Assembly: GCF_014352855.1 (NCBI RefSeq)
Contig: NZ_CP060697.1
Span: 2,128,001 to 2,192,000, forward strand
Length of the DNA: 64,000 nt
Direction: 5' to 3'
Source of the DNA: Sphingomonas sabuli
GTDB taxonomy: Bacteria; Pseudomonadota; Alphaproteobacteria; Sphingomonadales; Sphingomonadaceae
Shown here: positions 39,045 through 47,466 of the stretch, in pieces
How the letters are laid out: every line of letters starts with the position of its first letter
Numbering within the stretch: the stretch's first letter is position 1
Position numbers and translations under genes: made by a program
Notes under the pieces: generated by a model
What the model was told of the DNA's origin: nothing
The model's database searches: none
The model's input: the letters and a program-made list of their open reading frames with translations, nothing else

Positions 39045-39647
39045 ATGACCGGCGACGAGCAGCTCCTCGAAAGCATCGGGCTAAGCCCGATCGCGACCGT
39101 CGTCAGCAATCCGCGCCAGCCGGACAATCCGCTGGAGGTAGTCAACACCGCCTTTTGCGAGCTGACCGGCTATCGCGAGGCCGAGATCCTGGGCCGCAAT
39201 TGCCGCTTCCTTGCCGGCGACGGGACGGAGCCGTGGGTCACCGACCAGTTGCGCAGCGCCATCCGCACGCGCCGGCCGGTGCTGGTCGATATCCTCAATT
39301 ATCGCCGCGACGGGACGCCGTTTCGCAACGGCGTGCTGGTGTCGCCCTTGTTCGGGGAGGACGGCAACCTCAACTGGTTCCTGGGATCGCAGGTCGACCT
39401 GGGCGACGAGGCGGCGCCCCTGTTCGCCGCGCGCCGGGCGCAGGCGGTGGCGCGGGTCAAGGCGCTGCCCGACCGGCGCCGGCAAGTGCTGGAAATGATG
39501 TCGCGCGGCCTGCTCAACAAGCAGATCGCGTGGGAGCTGAAAATCAGCGAGAAGACGGTCAAGATGCATCGCGCCCTGCTGCTTGAGCAACTGGGCGTGG
39601 CGACGTCGGCCGACGCCATCCGCATCGCGGTGGAAGCCGGCCTCTAG
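39045..39647 (+). CDS. LOV-HTH blue-light transcription factor (EL222-like)
   Basis: The 200-residue protein joins a LOV photosensor (about 5-130) to a LuxR-type helix-turn-helix (about 140-200). The LOV core GRNCRFLAG carries the photoactive Cys53 that forms an FMN adduct in blue light. Flavin-contacting residues appear in ILNYRRDGTPFRN and WFLGSQVDL. The HTH has GLLNKQIAWELKISEKTVKMH and ends SADAIRIAVEAGL. Both halves strongly resemble EL222 of Erythrobacter litoralis as I recall it, whose HTH is freed to bind DNA on illumination. The N-terminus is about 30 residues shorter than EL222. It diverges from the glycan operon and converges on ribF. Confidence 0.93.
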   Translation: MTGDEQLLESIGLSPIATVVSNPRQPDNPLEVVNTAFCELTGYREAEILGRNCRFLAGDGTEPWVTDQLRSAIRTRRPVLVDILNYRRDGTPFRNGVLVSPLFGEDGNLNWFLGSQVDLGDEAAPLFAARRAQAVARVKALPDRRRQVLEMMSRGLLNKQIAWELKISEKTVKMHRALLLEQLGVATSADAIRIAVEAGL

Positions 39648-39672
39648 GCCCGCGGCGCCGGGGGTGCCGTCC

Positions 39673-39686
39673 AAAGTCCATATGGA
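39673..39686 (+). promoter_or_regulatory. AAAGTCCATATGGA element downstream of the LOV gene
   Basis: This segment repeats the AAAGTCC of the candidate site upstream of the LOV gene and contains the perfect 10-bp palindrome TCCATATGGA (39677-39686). It lies 26 bp after the LOV stop, between it and ribF. It could be a second regulator site. The surrounding gap (39648-39899) holds no gene. Confidence 0.25.
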
Positions 39687-39870
39687 GCGCGCGGGGCCGC
39701 GGGCGTAATCACGAGACTGCAATCGTCCGTCTTCGGGACAACGGGCGCGCTGACCCTCCTGATGTCCGCGTCCGTGCGCCGGTCGCAAGCCTGTTACCCA
39801 AGGCGGCCGGCGCAACCCTTCGACTGCATCGGGACGCGACGCGAGGGCCCTTGCCGGCTATCGTGAAAGG

Positions 39871-39900
39871 CGGCGGCCGGCACCCCCCGGCCGCCGTTTC
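39871..39900 (+). terminator. bidirectional terminator between the LOV gene and ribF
   Basis: A 10-bp GC-rich stem, CGGCGGCCGG/CCGGCCGCCG (39871-39880 and 39887-39896), is followed by TTTCTATTG on the plus strand. On the minus strand the ribF stop lies just before the hairpin and CCTTTCA follows it. It probably ends transcription from both sides; the T tracts are short. Confidence 0.7.
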
Positions 39901-40832
39901 TATTGGGGCAGGGCGAGCAGGCGGCGGGCCTGCGCCTCATCCTCGCGCATTTGCGCGACCAGCGCGTCGAGGCCGTCGAACTTTTGCTCGCCGCGCAGGA
40001 AGGCGATGACGTCGACCTCCAGCACGCGGTCGTAGAGGTCGCCGGACCAGTCGAAGATGAAGACTTCGAGCAATTCGCGGGCCGGTTCGAACATCGGCCG
40101 GACGCCGAGGTTGGCGACGCCGTCATGCTCGCTGCCGTCGTCGAGGCGGACGCGAACGGCATAGATGCCGTAGGCCGGGCGCTGGTAGCCGCCGAGCGAC
40201 AGGTTGGCGGTCGGATAGCCCAGTTCGCGGCCGCGCGCGTCGCCGCGCTCGACGGTGCCTTCGATGGAGAAGGGACGGGTCAGCAGGCGCGTTGCGGTTG
40301 CCGGGTCGCCCGCCGCCAGAGCATCGCGAATCCGGCTCGATGAGACCGGCTGGCCGCCGACCATCACCGGCGGCACCGCTTCGGCGTCGATGCCGTGGGC
40401 GCGGCCCAGGGTGCGCAGGCTGTCGGCATTGCCCGACCGGCCGCGGCCGAAGGTGAAGTCTGTGCCGGTGACGACCCCGGCAAGGCCGAAGCGGCCGGCC
40501 AGCACGCCGGATACGAAGTCGTCCGCGCCCGTCGCGGCCAGGGCCTCGTCGAACGCGAAGACCAGCATCGCGTCCGCGCCGGCGTGGGCGAACAGGCGTT
40601 CGCGCTGGTCCAGCGTGGTCAGCCGGAAGGGCGGGGCGTCGGGCTTGAAATGGTGCACCGGATGGGGGTCGAAGGTCGCGACGATGACCGGCGCGCGCTT
40701 GTGGAAGCCAAGCGAGATCGCCCGATTGACGACCGCCTGGTGACCAAGGTGGAAGCCGTCGAAATTGCCCAGCGCCAGGACCGCTCCGCGCAGGCTGTCA
40801 GGCAGTGGCTGGTCGGAGGCAAGGCGCTGCAT
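39900..40832 (-). CDS. ribF: bifunctional riboflavin kinase / FAD synthetase
   Basis: RibF phosphorylates riboflavin to FMN and adenylates FMN to FAD. The 310-residue protein has the nucleotidyltransferase motif LGNFDGFHLGHQ, ATFDPHPVHHF, GTDFTFGRGRSG and SSSRIRDALAAGD, then the kinase domain with GRELGYPTANLSL, YGIYAV and GVANLGVRPMF. The ATG at 40830-40832 fits the MQRLASDQPLPDSLRG start of relatives. It converges on the LOV gene, whose product binds FMN, and diverges from rpsM. Confidence 0.95.
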   Translation of the reverse strand: MQRLASDQPLPDSLRGAVLALGNFDGFHLGHQAVVNRAISLGFHKRAPVIVATFDPHPVHHFKPDAPPFRLTTLDQRERLFAHAGADAMLVFAFDEALAATGADDFVSGVLAGRFGLAGVVTGTDFTFGRGRSGNADSLRTLGRAHGIDAEAVPPVMVGGQPVSSSRIRDALAAGDPATATRLLTRPFSIEGTVERGDARGRELGYPTANLSLGGYQRPAYGIYAVRVRLDDGSEHDGVANLGVRPMFEPARELLEVFIFDWSGDLYDRVLEVDVIAFLRGEQKFDGLDALVAQMREDEAQARRLLALPQ

Positions 40833-40887
40833 CGCCCGGCGCTGTATCGGCGGCCGGGCCGCTGGGCAATCTCGTCCCCCGCGCAGC

Positions 40888-40916
40888 TTGACTCCGCAGG
40901 GGGCAAATCCTACATG
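40888..40916 (+). promoter_or_regulatory. possible promoter of the rpsM-rplQ operon
   Basis: CTTGACT (-35 core TTGACT at 40888-40893) is followed after 17 bases by TACATG (40911-40916). It would give a leader of nearly 190 bases before rpsM. The -35 matches the alphaproteobacterial consensus well, the -10 only partly. The operon may also be served by read-through if more ribosomal genes lay upstream, but here ribF points away, so a promoter is needed in this gap. Confidence 0.45.
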
Positions 40917-41024
40917 GCGTCTATCCCGATCAACCGGTTTCCGGCGGCGCATTCGTGCGTGCGTCGGTTTTTCGTTTGGAGCGGGTGCCAATGTAGCGAC
41001 GAGATAGGGCGTCGTTTTCGCGGG

Positions 41025-41058
41025 TGGCCAGGGGCCGGTTTCGACCGGTTTGGCCAGG
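41025..41058 (+). promoter_or_regulatory. hairpin with TTCG loop in the rpsM leader
   Basis: CCGGT-TTCG-ACCGG (41035-41048) forms a compact stem with a stable UUCG tetraloop, and TGGCCAGG flanks it on both sides (41025-41032 and 41051-41058). It lies about 50 bases before the rpsM ribosome site (AAGGA at 41094). It could be an RNA element that adjusts ribosomal protein synthesis, or a transcription pause. No T tract follows, so it is not a plain terminator. Confidence 0.4.
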
Positions 41059-41104
41059 AAACGCGGGAAGCCCGGCGCCCTGTGGAGCTTAAAAAGGATC
41101 TAGA

Positions 41105-41473
41105 ATGGCACGTATCGCCGGCGTCAACATCCCATCGAACAAGCGCGTCGAAATCGCGCTGACCTATATTCACGGAATCGGCCGCACCACGGCCAAGGAC
41201 ATTGTCGAGAAACTGGGCATCCCCCGGGAAAAGCGCGTCCAGGACCTGTCCGACCAGGAAGTGCTGCACATTCGTGAAGCGATCGACCAGGACCAGACGG
41301 TCGAGGGCGATCTTCGTCGCGAAACTGCGATGAACATCAAGCGGCTCATGGACCTCGCCTGCTATCGCGGGCTTCGCCACCGCAAGGGCCTTCCGGTCCG
41401 CGGCCAGCGCACGCACACCAATGCGCGCACTCGCAAGGGCAAGGCCAAGCCGATCGCTGGGAAGAAGAAGTAA
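41105..41473 (+). CDS. rpsM: 30S ribosomal protein S13
   Basis: S13 sits in the head of the small subunit and contacts the large subunit. The 122-residue protein has the standard [20 protein letters not shown] start, [29 protein letters not shown], the [18 protein letters not shown] region and a basic C-terminal tail. AAAAAGGATC provides the ribosome site. It is first of the rpsM-rpsK-rpoA-rplQ set, the conserved end of the large ribosomal cluster. No preceding secY or adk is present, so the cluster is broken here. Confidence 0.98.
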   Translation: MARIAGVNIPSNKRVEIALTYIHGIGRTTAKDIVEKLGIPREKRVQDLSDQEVLHIREAIDQDQTVEGDLRRETAMNIKRLMDLACYRGLRHRKGLPVRGQRTHTNARTRKGKAKPIAGKKK

Positions 41474-41545
41474 CCGGCGCCCGAGTGGCGTCAGCGACCC
41501 TCTTCTCCACCCCAACGTCAGCAGTTTCGAACAGGATTTAGGACC

Positions 41546-41935
41546 ATGGCTCAAGCACCGCAGCGCCTTCGTCGGCGGGAACGCAAGAATATCACGGCCG
41601 GCGTCGCCCATGTGAACGCCAGCTTCAACAACACGATGATCACCATCACCGATGCGCAGGGCAATGCGATTGCCTGGTCGAGCGCCGGGATGATGGGCTT
41701 CAAGGGCAGCCGCAAGTCGACGCCCTATGCCGCGCAGGTCGCGGCGGAAGACGCGGGCAAGAAAGCCGCCGACCACGGCGTCCGCACGCTCGAGGTCGAG
41801 GTCAAGGGACCCGGATCCGGTCGCGAAAGCGCGCTCCGCGCGCTGCAGGCGGTCGGTTTCACGATCACGTCGATCCGCGACGTGACGCCGATCCCGCACA
41901 ACGGCGTTCGCCCGAGCAAGCGCCGGCGGGTCTAA
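41546..41935 (+). CDS. rpsK: 30S ribosomal protein S11
   Basis: S11 lies on the platform of the small subunit near the 3' end of 16S rRNA. The 129-residue protein has [58 protein letters not shown] and the C-terminal [19 protein letters not shown], all typical. It follows rpsM by 72 bp in the conserved order. Confidence 0.98.
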   Translation: MAQAPQRLRRRERKNITAGVAHVNASFNNTMITITDAQGNAIAWSSAGMMGFKGSRKSTPYAAQVAAEDAGKKAADHGVRTLEVEVKGPGSGRESALRALQAVGFTITSIRDVTPIPHNGVRPSKRRRV

Positions 41936-42025
41936 CAGGCCAAGCCGTGCCGGCGGGATTTTTCCCGGCGGCGGTACAAGTTTTGAAAAGGCGGGGGACG
42001 CTCCGCCAAGAGGCAGGGATATCAG

Positions 42026-43096
42026 ATGGCCGTCAACGCGAAGAACTGGCAGGAACTGAAGAAGCCCAACGGGCTTGAGAAGAAGCAGGCCGGTGGCGAC
42101 AGCCGCCGCCGCGCGACCTTCATCGCCGAACCGCTGGAGCGCGGCTTCGGCATGACGCTCGGCAACTCGCTGCGGCGGGTGCTGCTGTCGTCGCTGCAGG
42201 GCGCGGCCGTCACCTCGATCAAGATCGAAGGTGCGCTGCACGAATTCAGCTCGCTTCCGGGCGTTCGCGAGGACGTCACCGACATCGTGCTCAACGTGAA
42301 GCAGATCGCGCTCAAGATGGAAGGCGAAGGCCCCAAGCGGCTGCAGCTTTCGGCGACCGGCCCGGCCGAAGTCACCGCCGGCATGATCGCCACCTCGGGC
42401 GACATGGAGGTCACCAACCCCGACCTCGTCATCTGCCACCTCGACGATGGCGCGACGCTCAACATGGAGCTGACCGCGGACATCGGCAAAGGCTATCAGC
42501 CTGCCGCCGCCAACCGCCCGGCCGACGCCCCGATCGGGATCATCCCGGTCGACGCGCTATATTCGCCGGTGCGCCAGGTCGCCTACAAGGTCGAGAATAC
42601 CCGCGTCGGGCAGGAGCTGGACTATGACAAGCTCACGCTGACCATCGAGACCGACGGCACCGTCACCCCGGAAGACGCGATCGCTTATGCGGCCCGCATC
42701 CTCCAGGACCAGCTGCAGCTGTTCGTCCACTTCGACGACAGCCAGGTCCGTTCGGCCCAGCCGGCGATGATCGGGCAGCCGGCGATGGCCGCGGAAGCGT
42801 CGCCCGCCGACACCAACCAGCTCAACCGCTACCTGCTCAAGAAGGTCGACGAGCTGGAGCTGTCGGTGCGCAGCGCCAACTGCCTCAAGAACGACAACAT
42901 CATCTACATCGGCGACCTCGTTCAGAAGACCGAAGCCGAGATGCTGCGCACGCCGAACTTCGGCCGCAAGTCGCTCAACGAGATCAAGGAAGTGCTCGCC
43001 TCGATGGGCCTGCGCCTCGGCATGGACATCCCCGGATGGCCGCCGGAAAACATCGAGGAAATGGCCAAGAAGCTTGAGCAGGAACTGCTCGGCTAA
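42026..43096 (+). CDS. rpoA: RNA polymerase alpha subunit
   Basis: The alpha subunit starts polymerase assembly and contacts UP elements and activators. The 356-residue protein has the N-terminal assembly domain with [20 protein letters not shown] and [15 protein letters not shown], a linker near 245-260, and a C-terminal domain with [23 protein letters not shown] sequence ([37 protein letters not shown]). It is slightly longer than the E. coli protein, mainly at the ends, as usual in alphaproteobacteria. Confidence 0.98.
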   Translation: MAVNAKNWQELKKPNGLEKKQAGGDSRRRATFIAEPLERGFGMTLGNSLRRVLLSSLQGAAVTSIKIEGALHEFSSLPGVREDVTDIVLNVKQIALKMEGEGPKRLQLSATGPAEVTAGMIATSGDMEVTNPDLVICHLDDGATLNMELTADIGKGYQPAAANRPADAPIGIIPVDALYSPVRQVAYKVENTRVGQELDYDKLTLTIETDGTVTPEDAIAYAARILQDQLQLFVHFDDSQVRSAQPAMIGQPAMAAEASPADTNQLNRYLLKKVDELELSVRSANCLKNDNIIYIGDLVQKTEAEMLRTPNFGRKSLNEIKEVLASMGLRLGMDIPGWPPENIEEMAKKLEQELLG

Positions 43097-43188
43097 CCAG
43101 CCTATCGGGTTTTGGGCCGCCGCCCCTGTCAAAGTGCGGCCCGGCCGGAGCTACCTCACACGGGCTCCTGACGAACGGAGAATGAGAC

Positions 43189-43608
43189 ATGCGCCATCGC
43201 GTTGGCCATCGTAAGCTGCAGCGTACTTCCAGCCACCGTGCGGCCCTGTTCCGCAACATGGCGGCCGCGCTGATCAAGCACGAGCAGATCACCACCACCA
43301 CCGCCAAGGCGAAGGAGCTTCGGCCCTACGTCGAGAAACTGGTGACGCTGGCGAAGAAGGGCGGCCTGTCGAACCGCCGGATCGCGCATTCGCGGATCAT
43401 GGACGAAGCGCAGGAGCGCAAGCTGTTCGACGTCATCGGCCCGCGCTACGAAGGCCGCAACGGCGGATACACCCGGATCGTCAAGGCCGGCATCCGCATG
43501 AGCGATGCGGCGCCGATCGCGATCATCGAATTCGTCGACCGCGACGTGTCCGCCAAGGGCCAGGATTCGGGCCCGGTGATGACCGAGGGAGATTTCCAGG
43601 CCGCCTGA
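43189..43608 (+). CDS. rplQ: 50S ribosomal protein L17
   Basis: L17 lies near the exit of the peptide tunnel. The 139-residue protein has [55 protein letters not shown] and [19 protein letters not shown] terminator follows at 43615, ending the ribosomal unit. Confidence 0.98.
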   Translation: MRHRVGHRKLQRTSSHRAALFRNMAAALIKHEQITTTTAKAKELRPYVEKLVTLAKKGGLSNRRIAHSRIMDEAQERKLFDVIGPRYEGRNGGYTRIVKAGIRMSDAAPIAIIEFVDRDVSAKGQDSGPVMTEGDFQAA

Positions 43609-43614
43609 CCGGGC

Positions 43615-43636
43615 GGCCGGATTTCCGGCCTTTTCT
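43615..43636 (+). terminator. intrinsic terminator of the rpsM-rplQ operon
   Basis: GGCCGG (43615-43620), loop ATTT and CCGGCC (43625-43630) are followed by TTTTCT, seven bases after the rplQ stop. Position and shape fit a rho-independent terminator. Confidence 0.8.
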
Positions 43637-43655
43637 GTAAATCCGGCGTTTATTC

Positions 43656-43744
43656 GCGCCGAACCGTTCCTGAACAGCGCCGAACCGCCGCATTCAGGGC
43701 GGGTGCACGCACGAGTCCGTAAAACCTTCCCATGCCTCGGTTCG
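43656..43744 (+). promoter_or_regulatory. repeated GCGCCGAACCG elements before a secreted protein gene
   Basis: GCGCCGAACCG occurs at 43656-43666 and 43677-43687, exactly 21 bp apart or two helical turns. The inverted core CGGTTCG occurs at 43738-43744. All lie between the rplQ terminator and the gene at 43781, which looks like an operator arrangement. No promoter is obvious. Confidence 0.35.
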
Positions 43745-43780
43745 TTTAGCTGACGAATGAGAATGTGAAGGAGAATGGCC

Positions 43781-44317
43781 ATGAAGGCTATCAAGACGAT
43801 TGCTATCGGTGCGGCAGGCGTTGCCGCCCTTGTCGGCACGGCAGCTCCGGCTTCCGCGCAGATTTTCCCGGGTTACGGCCAGTATGGCTATTCCACCAAC
43901 GTCATCGGGCAGGTGCTTCAGTCGATCCTGAACCCCTACGGCAACTTCGGCTACAACCGGGTCGCCGCCGCCAACCCGCAGACCGCGGTCAACCAGTGCG
44001 CCAATGCCGTGCAACAGCGGCTGAGCTACCAGAACCGCGCGTCGTACAGCCCGTACGGCTACGGCTATAACACCGGCGGTTACGGCAATGCCCAGATCCT
44101 CGGCATCACGCGCGTCGAGCAGCGCTCGGCGACGACGCTGCGGGTCCGTGGCTACGCGTCCAGCGGCGCGTCGGCCTATAACGGCTACGGTGCCTATGGG
44201 TACGGCGCTTATGGCGCGAACGCCTATGGTTACGCGCAGCCGCGCGCCGACCTGTCGTTCAAGTGCGACATCGATTACCGCGGCTACATCCGCGACATCG
44301 ACATCAACCGCCGCTAA
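43781..44317 (+). CDS. secreted Tyr/Gly-rich protein
   Basis: The 178-residue product has a signal peptide (MKAIKTIAIGAAGVAALVG, cleavage near ASAQIF). The mature part is rich in Tyr, Gly, Asn and Ala, with runs such as SPYGYGYNTGGYG and YGAYGYGAYGANAYGYA. Two Cys residues (NQCANAV and FKCDIDYRG) could form a disulfide, and the end RGYIRDIDINRR resembles other small sphingomonad exported proteins. I choose the ATG at 43781 because AAGGAG (43768-43773) is seven bases upstream; the ATG at 43775 is too close. Function unknown. Confidence 0.8.
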   Translation: MKAIKTIAIGAAGVAALVGTAAPASAQIFPGYGQYGYSTNVIGQVLQSILNPYGNFGYNRVAAANPQTAVNQCANAVQQRLSYQNRASYSPYGYGYNTGGYGNAQILGITRVEQRSATTLRVRGYASSGASAYNGYGAYGYGAYGANAYGYAQPRADLSFKCDIDYRGYIRDIDINRR

Positions 44318-44340
44318 CCTGCAGCGGTTGAAATCAGGGA

Positions 44341-44375
44341 AGGCGCCGGGACAGCGTTCCGGCGCCTTTTCTTTT
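44341..44375 (+). terminator. intrinsic terminator after the Tyr/Gly-rich gene
   Basis: AGGCGCCGG (44341-44349) pairs with CCGGCGCCT (44359-44367), followed by TTTCTTTT. It lies 23 bases after the stop codon of the secreted protein gene and is the strongest terminator in this part of the window. Confidence 0.88.
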
Positions 44376-44414
44376 GCCTATTGAATGGCTGCCGGCGCGG
44401 CCCATTTGGGTTTC

Positions 44415-45404
44415 ATGGTGAAACTTTCCGTCCTCGACCTGGCGCCGATCCCGCAAGGCAGTAATGCCGGCGAAGCGCTGCGCAGCGCCGCCGACCTCGC
44501 CGCCACCGCCGAACGGCTGGGCTTCACCCGATACTGGATGGCGGAGCATCATTCGATGCCGGGCATCGCCAGCGCGGCGACGGCGGTGGCGCTGGCCTAT
44601 GTCGGGTCGCGCACCGCCACGATCCGTATCGGGTCGGGCGGGGTCATGCTGCCCAACCATGCGCCGCTGGTCATCGCCGAACAGTTCGGCACGCTGGAAT
44701 CGCTGTTTCCCGGCCGCATCGACCTTGGCCTTGGCCGGGCGCCGGGCACCGACCAGGCCGCCGCTTATGCGATGCGCCGGAGCATGACGACCGACGAGAA
44801 CCAGTTTCCCAACGATGTCGTCGAACTGATGCGCTATTTCACCGGGGAGAACGGCCGGGTCCGCGCCATCCCGGGCGAGGGGCTGGACATCCCGATCTAC
44901 ATCCTCGGGTCCAGCCTGTTCGGCGCGCAGCTCGCCGCCGCGCTCGGCCTGCCGTACGCCTTCGCCTCGCACTTCGCGCCGCAGATGATGATGCAGGCGA
45001 TCGACGTTTATCGCCAGCGGTTCCAGCCATCGAAGCAACTGGCCGAGCCTTATGTGATGCTGGGCTTCAACGCCTTCGTCGCCGATTCGGCGGAAGAGGC
45101 GGAGTTGCTGTCGACGTCGATCCAGCAAGCGTTCGTCGCGCTGCGCACCGGCCAGCCGGTACAGCTGCCGCCGCCGCAGGCGGGCTTTGCCGACGGACTG
45201 CCGATGCAGGCCCGGGCGATCCTCGACAGCGTATTGTCCTGTTCCGCGATCGGCACGCCGGAGATGGCGCGCGACGCCGTCGACGCCTTCGTGCAGCGTA
45301 CGGGGGCGGACGAGCTGATCGTCACGTCGCAGATCTTCGATCCGGCGAAGCGGCTGCGGTCCTACGAACTGCTGGCCGGGGCGGTGCTCGGGCGCGCCGA
45401 TTGA
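44415..45404 (+). CDS. luciferase-like flavin-dependent oxidoreductase
   Basis: The 329-residue TIM-barrel protein belongs to the bacterial luciferase-like group that uses reduced flavin. It has [71 protein letters not shown] and the late [13 protein letters not shown]. This subgroup is widespread and mostly uncharacterised (YhbW-like). I choose the ATG at 44415, which gives the family start [11 protein letters not shown]; an in-frame ATG at 44385 adds ten residues without a ribosome site. Confidence 0.9.
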   Translation: MVKLSVLDLAPIPQGSNAGEALRSAADLAATAERLGFTRYWMAEHHSMPGIASAATAVALAYVGSRTATIRIGSGGVMLPNHAPLVIAEQFGTLESLFPGRIDLGLGRAPGTDQAAAYAMRRSMTTDENQFPNDVVELMRYFTGENGRVRAIPGEGLDIPIYILGSSLFGAQLAAALGLPYAFASHFAPQMMMQAIDVYRQRFQPSKQLAEPYVMLGFNAFVADSAEEAELLSTSIQQAFVALRTGQPVQLPPPQAGFADGLPMQARAILDSVLSCSAIGTPEMARDAVDAFVQRTGADELIVTSQIFDPAKRLRSYELLAGAVLGRAD

Positions 45405-45447
45405 GGCCCACGCTTTACACGTCGGCCCAAATGGCTATCCGCCTCGC

Positions 45448-47019
45448 ATGACGGTCCAGCCCGCAGACACCATCCTTATCGTCGACTTCGGCAGCCAGGT
45501 CACCCAGCTGATCGCGCGCCGCGTGCGCGAAGCCGGCGTGTACAGCGAAATCGCGCCGTTCACCCAGGCCGAGGAGGCGTTCGAGCGGCTGAAGCCCCGC
45601 GGCATCATCTTTTCCGGGTCGCCCGCCGGCGTGCCCGAAGAAGGCAGCCCGCGCGCGCCGGCCAAGCTGTACGACAGCGGCCTGCCGATCCTTGGCATCT
45701 GCTATGGCCAGCAGGTGATGAGCCACCAGCTCGGCGGGCGCGTCGAGCCGGGCAAGGACGGCGAATGGGACGGCGAGTTCGGCCGCGCCTTCATCACCAT
45801 CACCGAGGAATGCGCGCTGTTCGAGGGCCTGTGGCAGGTCGGCGAACGGCACCAGGTGTGGATGAGCCACGGCGACAAGGTCACCGAGTTTGCGCCCGGT
45901 TTCCGCATCGTCGCGGTGTCGGACGGCGCGCCGTTCGCGGTCATCGCCAACGAGGAGCGCAAATATTACGGCACCCAGTTCCATCCGGAAGTGGTGCACA
46001 CGCCTGACGGCGGCAAGCTGCTGGCCAATTTCGTCACCCGCGTCTGCGGTTGCGCCGGCGACTGGACCATGGCCGCCTATCGCGAGCAGAAGATCGCCGA
46101 CATCCGCCAGCAGGTCGGGGACGGCAAAGTCATCTGCGGCTTGTCCGGCGGCGTCGATTCATCGGTCGCGGCGATCCTGATCCACGAGGCGATCGGCGAG
46201 CAGCTGACCTGCGTGTTCGTCGACCACGGCCTGTTGCGGCTGAACGAGCGCGCGCAGGTCGAGACCATGTTCCGCGACCATTACAATATCCCGCTGGTGG
46301 TGGTCGACGCGGAGGAGCGCTTCCTCGGCGGCCTCGCCGGCGAGGCCGATCCCGAAAAGAAGCGCAAGTTCATCGGCAAGACCTTCATCGACGTGTTCGA
46401 GGAAGAAGCGAAACGGATCGGCGGGGCGGATTTCCTGGCCCAGGGCACGCTGTACCCCGACGTGATCGAGAGCGTCAGCTTCACCGGCGGGCCGAGCGTG
46501 ACGATCAAGAGCCACCACAATGTCGGCGGCCTGCCCGAGCGGATGAACATGCAACTGGTCGAGCCGCTGCGCGAACTGTTCAAGGACGAGGTGCGCGACC
46601 TTGGCCGTGAGCTTGGCCTGCCCGACATTTTCGTTGGCCGGCATCCCTTCCCCGGACCGGGCCTGGCGATCCGCATCCCGGGCGAAGTGACCAAGGACAA
46701 GTGCGACATCCTGCGCAAGGCGGACGCCGTCTATCTCGAGGAAATCCGCAACGCCGGGCTGTATGACGCCATCTGGCAGGCGTTCGCGGTGCTGTTGCCG
46801 GTGCGCACGGTCGGGGTGATGGGCGATTATCGCACGTACGATTACGTCTGCGGCCTGCGCGCGGTGACCAGCGTCGATGGCATGACCGCCGACGTCTATC
46901 CGTTCGACAGCGCCTTCCTCAGCCGCGTGGCGACGCGCATCGTCAACGAAGTGCAGGGGATCAACCGGGTGGTCTACGACTATACGTCGAAACCCCCCGG
47001 CACGATCGAATGGGAGTGA
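45448..47019 (+). CDS. guaA: GMP synthase (glutamine-hydrolysing)
   Basis: GuaA converts XMP to GMP with glutamine and ATP. The 523-residue protein has the glutaminase domain with C85 in [15 protein letters not shown] and the HPEVVHT motif, the ATP-pyrophosphatase loop [11 protein letters not shown] (about 232-242), and the dimerisation domain with [17 protein letters not shown], ending [10 protein letters not shown]. Length and order are standard. The glutaredoxin gene converges on it with 45 bp between. Confidence 0.98.
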   Translation: MTVQPADTILIVDFGSQVTQLIARRVREAGVYSEIAPFTQAEEAFERLKPRGIIFSGSPAGVPEEGSPRAPAKLYDSGLPILGICYGQQVMSHQLGGRVEPGKDGEWDGEFGRAFITITEECALFEGLWQVGERHQVWMSHGDKVTEFAPGFRIVAVSDGAPFAVIANEERKYYGTQFHPEVVHTPDGGKLLANFVTRVCGCAGDWTMAAYREQKIADIRQQVGDGKVICGLSGGVDSSVAAILIHEAIGEQLTCVFVDHGLLRLNERAQVETMFRDHYNIPLVVVDAEERFLGGLAGEADPEKKRKFIGKTFIDVFEEEAKRIGGADFLAQGTLYPDVIESVSFTGGPSVTIKSHHNVGGLPERMNMQLVEPLRELFKDEVRDLGRELGLPDIFVGRHPFPGPGLAIRIPGEVTKDKCDILRKADAVYLEEIRNAGLYDAIWQAFAVLLPVRTVGVMGDYRTYDYVCGLRAVTSVDGMTADVYPFDSAFLSRVATRIVNEVQGINRVVYDYTSKPPGTIEWE

Positions 47020-47064
47020 CGCGACAGGCTGTCTGAGGCGACAGCGTTCATCGCTACCCGACCA

Positions 47065-47325
47065 TTATTCCGGGGCGACTTCGGTCCGGCTTTTGATCCA
47101 CTGTTCGACCTCGGTGCTGCCGCCGATGCGTTCGCCGTCGACGAACAGCTGCGGGGTCGTGGACACGCCATGTTCCTCCTTGAACGCGTCGGTCTGCTCG
47201 CGGCTTTCAAGGATATTGTCCTCGAATTCGATGCCTTCGCTGTCCAGCATCTCTTTCGAGCGGACGCCGTAAGGGCAGGTGTGGTCGGGCAAGATCATGC
47301 GGTAGAGGACGACGGACTGGGCCAC
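47065..47325 (-). CDS. glutaredoxin-like protein with single active-site Cys
   Basis: The 86-residue thioredoxin-fold protein has VLYRMILPDHTCPYGVRSK, where the active site reads CPYG instead of the dithiol CPYC. It also has the cis-Pro segment STTPQLFVDGERIGGSTE, typical of glutaredoxins. With one Cys it would act in monothiol chemistry or in binding glutathione. It differs from the Grx4/CGFS type that carries iron-sulfur clusters. The start is the ATG at 47323-47325, and a gap of 141 bp separates it from the divergent transpeptidase gene. Confidence 0.85.
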   Translation of the reverse strand: MAQSVVLYRMILPDHTCPYGVRSKEMLDSEGIEFEDNILESREQTDAFKEEHGVSTTPQLFVDGERIGGSTEVEQWIKSRTEVAPE

Positions 47326-47466
47326 GAAAATATCTCCTTGTTCTTGAAGGATAGAGCGCGGCGCCGTGGCGTGGGTTCCACGCCTTTCGGTTTTTCGCGG
47401 TTAACCGCTAAATTCGCGTTTACCGTCATATTGACGCGGCGCGCGGCTTGGGCTGTTCCCCGGCCC

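Noticed and set aside
47399..47424. TTAACCGCTAAA-like sequence as a CtrA site before the L,D-transpeptidase
   Set aside because: The spacing between the TTAA-like halves is four, not seven, so it does not fit the CtrA consensus.
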